Positions 43,648-48,970 of a stretch of DNA of 48,970 nt are shown one piece after another. Under the pieces are notes generated by a model. The model had not been told where the DNA came from and made no database searches. It saw only the letters and a program-made list of their open reading frames with translations. Origin of the DNA: a virus; IMG/VR virus record IMGVR_UViG_3300042691_009229, positions 1 through 48,970 of that record; one strand, written 5' to 3'. The stretch's first letter is position 1; every line of letters starts with the position of its first letter. Made by a program: the position numbers and the translations under genes.

Positions 43648-45549
43648 ATGGCAGATACTTCACTACAAGCTAGACTTAAACGACTGTTTTCAACTAATGT
43701 CGTTGTGCGTAGAATAGCAAAAAACCGTTTAAAGGCTATTGATACTAATAAGTTACAATCAAACGGTTCATTGTCAACAACTGCATATATAGATCGTTTT
43801 GCCGGTCTACATAGAGGTCAAGGAGGCCAGTCAGTTTACAATGGTACATATAACTTTCATCAATCTAAAGTAGAATTATTTTCAGATTATGAGGCTATGG
43901 ATTTAGATCCTATTATCGCATCGGCATTAGACATATATGCAGATGAAAGTACAGTTAAAGATTCGGAAGGTGATACTTTAACAATATCATCGCCTAATAA
44001 TGAAATACGTAAAGTACTTCATAATTTGTTTTATGATATACTTAATATAGATTATAATTTATGGCCATGGATACGTAATGCTTGTAAGTATGGAGACTTT
44101 TATCTTTATCTAGATATTGAAGATGAGTTAGGAGTTATTAATGTAATTCCAATGTCTGCATATGAAATGGTACGTGAAGAAGGATATGATCAAGAAAATC
44201 CATATGCATATCGATTTGTAATGCAAGGTGCTCATACTACTACTAGACATTTTGCGGGTACCGGAGGACAAAATCCACGTAATGAATTTGAAAATTACCA
44301 AATAGCTCATTTCCGTTTATTATCAGATACTAATTTCTTACCATATGGTAAATCAATGATTGAACCAGCACGTAAGATTTTTAAACAACTTACGTTGATG
44401 GAAGATGCTATGTTAATACATCGTATTATGAGAGCACCAGAACGTCGTATTTTTAAAATTGATGTCGGTAATATACCACCTAACGAAGTTGATAGTTATA
44501 TGCAACAGATTATCAACAAGATGAAAAAGACCCCGTATATTGATGAAACAACTGGGCAATATAATTTAAAGTTTAATATACAAAACATGATGGAAGACTA
44601 TTATCTTCCGGTACGTGGTGGAGATTCGGGAACAGCTATTGATACATTATCTGGATTAAGTTCGGATGGTCAGATTGAAGATATTGAATACTTACGTAAT
44701 AAAATGCATGCCGCTCTTAAAATACCTAAAGCATTTTTAGGATATGATGAAGGTGTAGAAGGTAAAGCTACTTTAGCGGCTGAAGATGTACGTTTTGCTA
44801 GAACTATTGAACGTATACAAAAAATATTCGTATCAGAGTTAACTAAAATTGCTATTGTACATTTATATGCACAAGGATTCCGTGATGAAGATTTGGTTAA
44901 TTTTAGTTTATCACTAACTAACCCATCATTAATATATGAAAAGCAAAAAATTGAATCTCTTAATGAAAAGGTAAGTTTGGCCGGTAATCTTAAAGAGACT
45001 ACCATGTTTTCAGAAAAATATATTTATGAAAATGTATTTGGATTAAGTGAAGAAGAATGGCAAGCTGAACGTGAATTAGTTATTGAGGACTTAAAACAAG
45101 ACTTCCGTAAGGAACAAATTAAGTCAGAAGGTAATGATCCAAAGAAAACTAATATGAGTTTTGGTACACCTCATGATATTGCTAGTATGCACGTTGCTAA
45201 TAAAGGTGGATTGTTACCAGGTATGGAGCAAGAACATGTAGCCGGGCCAGGAAGACCTCAAGAGCCAGGTACTTGGGGTAGCCATGCAAGTCCGCATGGA
45301 AGAGATCCATTAGGTATTAAAGATTTAGGTAAAACATTTACTACTGATAAATCACCATTACAACATAATTTCCGTGGTGGTAGTGCATTAAGTACGGAGC
45401 ATATTGATACTAAAGCTATAATAAAATCAATGGCTAGTAAAGTAAAAACAAAACAAGTATTAAAAGAGTCATTAGATATTGAGATTAAAAATGATGATGC
45501 TGGTACTATGTTAGATGAAAACAATTTACTAGATATAAATTTAACATAA
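43648..45549 (+). CDS. gp20: Portal protein gp20
   Basis: A 633-residue portal (head-to-tail connector) of the T4 gp20 type. Diagnostic stretches: 'YEAMDLDPIIASALDIYADE' (around 72-91), 'GDFYLYLDIEDELGVINVIP', 'PYGKSMIEPARKIFKQLTLM', 'EDAMLIHRIMRAPERRIFKI', 'GGDSGTAIDTLSGLSSDGQI' and 'DIEYLRNKMHAALKIPKAFL'. The C-terminal ~100 residues are a Gly/His/Pro-rich, disordered tail, as in many marine T4-like portals. It sits between terminase and head genes as in T4. It forms the dodecameric ring through which DNA is packaged. Confidence 0.93.
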   Translation: MADTSLQARLKRLFSTNVVVRRIAKNRLKAIDTNKLQSNGSLSTTAYIDRFAGLHRGQGGQSVYNGTYNFHQSKVELFSDYEAMDLDPIIASALDIYADESTVKDSEGDTLTISSPNNEIRKVLHNLFYDILNIDYNLWPWIRNACKYGDFYLYLDIEDELGVINVIPMSAYEMVREEGYDQENPYAYRFVMQGAHTTTRHFAGTGGQNPRNEFENYQIAHFRLLSDTNFLPYGKSMIEPARKIFKQLTLMEDAMLIHRIMRAPERRIFKIDVGNIPPNEVDSYMQQIINKMKKTPYIDETTGQYNLKFNIQNMMEDYYLPVRGGDSGTAIDTLSGLSSDGQIEDIEYLRNKMHAALKIPKAFLGYDEGVEGKATLAAEDVRFARTIERIQKIFVSELTKIAIVHLYAQGFRDEDLVNFSLSLTNPSLIYEKQKIESLNEKVSLAGNLKETTMFSEKYIYENVFGLSEEEWQAERELVIEDLKQDFRKEQIKSEGNDPKKTNMSFGTPHDIASMHVANKGGLLPGMEQEHVAGPGRPQEPGTWGSHASPHGRDPLGIKDLGKTFTTDKSPLQHNFRGGSALSTEHIDTKAIIKSMASKVKTKQVLKESLDIEIKNDDAGTMLDENNLLDINLT

Positions 45550-45555
45550 TAACTA

Positions 45556-45564
45556 TATTTATTA
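45556..45564 (+). promoter_or_regulatory. Putative late promoter motif TATTTATTA
   Basis: Exact TATTTATTA after the portal stop, with a longer 30-nt gap to the ATG at 45595; an ACAGGA sequence lies in the spacer. Confidence 0.5.
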
Positions 45565-45594
45565 AAAAGATACGTACAAACAGGATGTATAAAC

Positions 45595-46443
45595 ATGAGT
45601 AAGATTAAACATGCGAAAGTAAAGAATACTGGTTTAATTTTTGAGTTACTCGTACGCCAAGTAGCATCGGATACTATGAACAATAAAGATTCGGCAGCAC
45701 TTCGTATAATTAAAAGAAATTTTAGAAAGAACTCAGAATTATCAAAAGAGTTAAAATTATACCGTTCTTTACATGAAGAAACGTTTAACTCACAGCGTAA
45801 AGCAGAAATGTTTTTAGAAGCAGTACTTCGTACAAAACGCAGTATTAACGAAACAGCTTTAAAGCGTGAAAAATATAATTTAATAAAAGAAATACGTAAC
45901 AATTATAACATTGAAGATTTTTTCAAATCACGTGTTAATAATTATAAACTACATGCTTCGATTTATAAATTATTTGAATTTGCAGAATCAGATGATCCAA
46001 AAGAATATGTAGAAAATCGATTTTCATTAACCGAATATATTTGTACAGTACGTAAGACAGATACTGAAGCAGTACCGGTATTAACTAATGAAGATAAAGA
46101 TGTTCGATTATTAGCATCTAAATTAATCATTGATCGTTTTAACGAAAAATATGCTACATTAAACGAATCACAAAAACGTTTACTACGCGAATATATTAAT
46201 AATGTAACTAACTCAGTGACACTTAAACAGTTTATTGTTAAAGAATCTGCTATGTTACGTGATACTATTAATAAACTAAAAACTACAGTACCTAGCAAAG
46301 TTATACGTATCAAATTAAATGAAGTCGCTAATTTATTAACTACAATGAGCCGTCGTAATAATATCGAAGATAAAGATATATTAACAATGCTTCGTTACTA
46401 TGAATTAGTAGAAGAACTTAAAAGCATTAAAGGAGCAAAATGA
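45595..46443 (+). CDS. Conserved head-region protein, unknown role
   Basis: A 282-residue, helical, basic protein. The start 'SKIKHAKVKNTGLIFELLVR' with 'QVASDTMNNKDSAALRIIKR' is a conserved beginning I recall from marine T4-like phages, where the gene lies between portal and prohead protease. The remainder is charged helix. This position is occupied in T4 by small prohead core genes (67, 68), so a scaffold or core role is plausible but not shown. It ends four bases into the next gene. Confidence 0.65.
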   Translation: MSKIKHAKVKNTGLIFELLVRQVASDTMNNKDSAALRIIKRNFRKNSELSKELKLYRSLHEETFNSQRKAEMFLEAVLRTKRSINETALKREKYNLIKEIRNNYNIEDFFKSRVNNYKLHASIYKLFEFAESDDPKEYVENRFSLTEYICTVRKTDTEAVPVLTNEDKDVRLLASKLIIDRFNEKYATLNESQKRLLREYINNVTNSVTLKQFIVKESAMLRDTINKLKTTVPSKVIRIKLNEVANLLTTMSRRNNIEDKDILTMLRYYELVEELKSIKGAK

Positions 46444-46742
46444 GTTTTTATCCTGGATATACAGCCACAGAACAAAATCAATTTACTAGACTAGGGCATC
46501 CTGGTAAGTATGTGTCATCGTATTTATATACTAGTGGTCAAGTAGACTTTACTGGTAGTAATTATGGATATGGTAGTATTATTGTTAAGACACCTGGTAA
46601 TGCAACCGCTAGTTTATCGGACGGCGGAGAAATTATATTAAATGACTTAACAGCCGGTGTTATATATGACTTGTCAGTGAGACAGATTAAAGGTGGATCG
46701 GCTAGTGTTATTTACGTACTAAAGCGTCAAACAGGATTCTAA
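46440..46742 (+). CDS. Small beta-rich structural protein
   Basis: A 100-residue protein, beta-rich with Gly/Ser/Thr/Tyr content ('GYGSIIVKTPGNATASLSDG', 'DLSVRQIKGGSASVIYVLKR'). The length and strand pattern suggest a small jelly-roll or decoration-type protein. It overlaps its upstream neighbour by four bases (ATGA) and lies in the head gene cluster. No family is recognised. Confidence 0.65.
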   Translation: MSFYPGYTATEQNQFTRLGHPGKYVSSYLYTSGQVDFTGSNYGYGSIIVKTPGNATASLSDGGEIILNDLTAGVIYDLSVRQIKGGSASVIYVLKRQTGF

Positions 46743-46743
46743 T

Positions 46744-47565
46744 ATGGGCCTACGTAAAGATATAGAAAAGAATTTTCGTCGGTTAATGGAAGCAGTAGAC
46801 CGCGTTTCTGATAAAGAAGCCAACACGGATTTTGAAGACTTGGACGATAAAGATTTAGACAATGATGGCGATACTGATAGTTCAGATCGATATCTAAAAA
46901 AGCGTTTAAGTAAAGTTGCTAAAATGGACGAAGAAGAAGAGTTAGATGAAATGTCTACGACTGCAGGTGTACCTGGCTATGATTCGCCAATGGCATTTGG
47001 TAAAGCTGATGATGATACTATTGAAGCTGATGGTTGGAAAAAAACTCCTAAGACAAATAAATTCTTTAAACGTATGGAAAGTAAAACATCTGATTATAAA
47101 AAAATGATGTCCGAAATGTACGGTGTTAACCCTAGTATTACAGAATCTAGTAATCCAGAAATGGATAAGTTAGTTACGGCATTTGTTGATAAGATAGCGG
47201 ATAGAAATGGGTATCCAACATCAGAAGCTATCATATCAATATTTGAAGCACTTAAGCGAAAAGGATTTTTACATAAAAGCGTTGAATACAAATCACCTTC
47301 AGGCTATAGTATTGATGAAGCAGTATCATATCGTGAATACAAAAAAGATGAATCTGCTACACCATCACAAAAGGTAAACAAAAGTATTATGGAAGTTAAT
47401 CGTATGTTAGCTGAAATAGAACGAGTAGTAGCACATAACTTAAAATTAAAAAATGAATCTGGTGTTAATTCTGGACAATTCTGGAAATCAACAGGGGCTC
47501 GTTTTTCAAAAATTAACGAACGTATAGTTCGTATTTCAAATAGATTAAAGGAATTATCAAAATGA
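46744..47565 (+). CDS. Probable prohead core protein with EF-hand-like loop
   Basis: A 273-residue acidic-then-basic protein. The N-terminus (GLRKDIEKNFRRLMEAVDRV) is an amphipathic helix ending in L-M-E-A (14-17), a candidate prohead-protease site. Residues ~35-48 ('DKDLDNDGDTDSSD') form an EF-hand/dockerin-like calcium loop, with D37, D39, D41, D43 and D45 spaced for metal binding. The C-terminal half is helical and Lys/Ser-rich. It sits just before the prohead protease region, as core proteins do in T4-like phages. The assignment is by context and the N-terminal pattern. Confidence 0.65.
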   Translation: MGLRKDIEKNFRRLMEAVDRVSDKEANTDFEDLDDKDLDNDGDTDSSDRYLKKRLSKVAKMDEEEELDEMSTTAGVPGYDSPMAFGKADDDTIEADGWKKTPKTNKFFKRMESKTSDYKKMMSEMYGVNPSITESSNPEMDKLVTAFVDKIADRNGYPTSEAIISIFEALKRKGFLHKSVEYKSPSGYSIDEAVSYREYKKDESATPSQKVNKSIMEVNRMLAEIERVVAHNLKLKNESGVNSGQFWKSTGARFSKINERIVRISNRLKELSK

Positions 47566-48377
47566 GTAATTTTTTAGATTGGCGTGATTATACAAGACAG
47601 CCACATATCAAACAATTAATTGAAACAAAAGGCGTTGAAGCTGCCCGTATACAATTCGTAAAAGAAAGTAATAAGGCATTATGGGATGATCCATTTATTA
47701 TAAACGAATCATATGAATCACCTGGTACGTCGGTATCATCTAATAATTCAGCTGCGGTCGGTACTAATCCACAGTTGATTAGCGTAACAGCTGAAACTCA
47801 GAGCTTTGCATGGGCATCTGGATTGACTAATAATATTACCGGTTCTAATCATCCGACAAGTGCTAGTATACATGAATATTATTTTGATGTAACTGCTTAT
47901 AACGGAGGAGTTGACTATACATATGACCACGTTGATACATTTAAAAAATTCAGATTTTTAATTGTATCTGGAGCAGCTGGATATACATATAGTAATACAA
48001 CTGGTTTAGCAGGATTAATTACTGCATCTTATACAAGATCTGAAACTGGTAATATTACTGGTAGTTTGTTAAACAGATTTAAAGATGCCGTTAATACCCA
48101 AGCCGCCGGAGCAGTAGTTGCTGGATTTACAAATACAATCGCACCAGCTGATTTATTTACTGTAACATTAACAGCAGGAAGTGGCTCTTTGACAATTGAA
48201 CATGACAATGAAGGTGGTGTACCGGATCCATATACAAACTTTATATCAGCTACAGCATCAATCACAGTAACTACAAACGGTACAGATAAGATATATGATG
48301 AGACAGGTACGTATTATGATACAATTTTAGTAGATGGTGCTGTGTATCCATATACATCATTAACTCGTAAAGGATAA
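47562..48377 (+). CDS. Structural protein of the head gene cluster
   Basis: A 271-residue protein. The first ~55 residues are a helical, charged region ending 'FIINESYESPG', with I-N-E-S as a possible prohead-protease site. The rest is Thr/Ser/Gly/Asn-rich beta structure ('SGAAGYTYSNTTGLAGLITA', 'SVTAETQSFAWASGLTN'), which would fit a decoration or surface protein released or matured by cleavage. It overlaps the previous gene by four bases and ends one base before the prohead protease start. No family is recognised. Confidence 0.62.
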   Translation: MSNFLDWRDYTRQPHIKQLIETKGVEAARIQFVKESNKALWDDPFIINESYESPGTSVSSNNSAAVGTNPQLISVTAETQSFAWASGLTNNITGSNHPTSASIHEYYFDVTAYNGGVDYTYDHVDTFKKFRFLIVSGAAGYTYSNTTGLAGLITASYTRSETGNITGSLLNRFKDAVNTQAAGAVVAGFTNTIAPADLFTVTLTAGSGSLTIEHDNEGGVPDPYTNFISATASITVTTNGTDKIYDETGTYYDTILVDGAVYPYTSLTRKG

Positions 48378-48378
48378 T

Positions 48379-48970
48379 ATGAGCAAACAACTTTTAGTTG
48401 ATTATACAGTATTTGAAGTATCACCTCAACAAATAAACGAATCATTAACACAAAATAACGGACGTTTAATTGTTAATGGAGTACTACAACGTGCTAATGC
48501 TCAGAATCAAAACGGCCGTGTATATCCAATGGAAATATTACAACGTGAAGCAAAAAAATATAGTCAAACATTTATTGCGGAACGTAGAGCATTAGGAGAA
48601 CTAGACCATCCAGATTCATCTGTTGTTAATTTGAATAACGTTAGTCATAATGTATTAGGTATGAATTGGAATGGTAACGATCTTGTCGGTACAGTAGAAA
48701 TTCTCAATACACCGTCAGGTAATATACTTAAAGCATTATTTCAATCAGGAATTCGTTTAGGTATTTCATCACGCGGCATGGGGTCAGTTAAAGAAGTAAT
48801 GCGTGAAGGAAATGCTACATTAGTAGTACAAGATGACTTTGATTTGATTGCATTTGACTTTGTAAGTAATCCATCCACCCACGGAGCTTTCTTATCACCC
48901 GTCAATGAGTCAGTTAATAAAGTAATAAATGACAAATACGGTCATATAAATCGTATTATACAAGATATCA
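48379..48970 (+). CDS. gp21: Prohead protease gp21, partial
   Basis: The first 197 codons of a prohead protease, cut by the window end. The start ATG is at 48379, two bases after the previous stop. Signatures: 'GELDHPDSS' (around residues 73-81, His77) and 'RLGISSRGMGS' (126-136, with the catalytic Ser in GISS), matching the T4 gp21/herpes-protease-like fold. It matures head proteins by cutting after hydrophobic-x-Glu. Its own sequence contains I-N-E-S (residues 19-22) and V-N-E-S near residue 175, possible self-processing sites. Confidence 0.9.
   Translation, partial: MSKQLLVDYTVFEVSPQQINESLTQNNGRLIVNGVLQRANAQNQNGRVYPMEILQREAKKYSQTFIAERRALGELDHPDSSVVNLNNVSHNVLGMNWNGNDLVGTVEILNTPSGNILKALFQSGIRLGISSRGMGSVKEVMREGNATLVVQDDFDLIAFDFVSNPSTHGAFLSPVNESVNKVINDKYGHINRIIQDI

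Noticed and set aside
45258-45902. A 214-codon open frame on the minus strand
   Set aside because: It lies across the portal C-terminus, a late motif and the next head gene, and its Phe/Ser/Leu-rich content looks like the shadow of AT-rich coding sequence.
1-48970. tRNA genes, CRISPR arrays, insertion sequences, attachment sites
   Set aside because: No cloverleaf-like, spaced-repeat, transposase or integrase signals were found by eye; a computational scan was not possible.

Overview
This window is a continuous stretch of an AT-rich, tailed-phage (myovirus) genome with a T4-like structural and replication core. Every gene I can support lies on the + strand. Genes are tightly packed, with many stop/start overlaps. 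No tRNA, IS element, CRISPR array or integration module was seen. Hallmarks of a T4-type phage are the gp25 and gp6 baseplate wedge proteins, a gp5-like hub protein, a gp55-like late sigma factor, a gp61-like primase, gp46/gp47-like recombination functions, the gp17 terminase, the gp20 portal and a gp21-type prohead protease cut by the window end. Two small genes hint at a Bacteroidota host: a Hc1-type histone H1-like protein and a DUF4494-like protein. That host assignment is an inference.

Layout. About 1-6.4 kb holds small, mostly unrecognised genes, plus a methyltransferase, an Hc1 histone-like protein and an Hsp20 chaperone. About 6.4-11.7 kb holds a UV-damage endonuclease (UVDE), a multi-pass membrane/coiled-coil protein, a ClpP-like protease, an HD-domain hydrolase and the late sigma factor. 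About 11.7-29.6 kb is the baseplate/tail block: gp5-like hub, CHAP hydrolase, gp25, gp6, a DNRLRE-type protein, 876-aa and 1519-aa structural proteins, and two proteins with a shared C-terminal module. About 29.6-34.2 kb is a DNA-processing island inside the structural genes: T7-type endonuclease I, primase, and one 1050-aa ORF fusing an Mre11/SbcD-like nuclease to a Rad50/SbcC-like ATPase. About 34.3-42 kb carries a tail fibre-like protein, a 553-aa nucleotidyltransferase/ligase-fold fusion and three unrecognised proteins. About 42-49 kb is the packaging/head block: terminase, portal, likely core or structural proteins, and prohead protease.

How it fits together. A short intergenic motif, TATTTATTA/TATTTATAA, recurs at least a dozen times, usually 12-17 nt before a start codon. 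I read it as the late promoter used by the gp55-like sigma factor. Many proteins begin with a short amphipathic helix ending in a hydrophobic-x-E site. This resembles T4 capsid-targeting peptides cleaved by gp21 protease and suggests a set of packaged internal proteins.

The most interesting items are the single-chain Mre11-Rad50-like protein, the possibly virion-packaged nucleotidyltransferase/ligase fusion with candidate protease sites between its domains, the phage-borne Hc1 histone, and the late-promoter motif whose orientation is reversed relative to T4.
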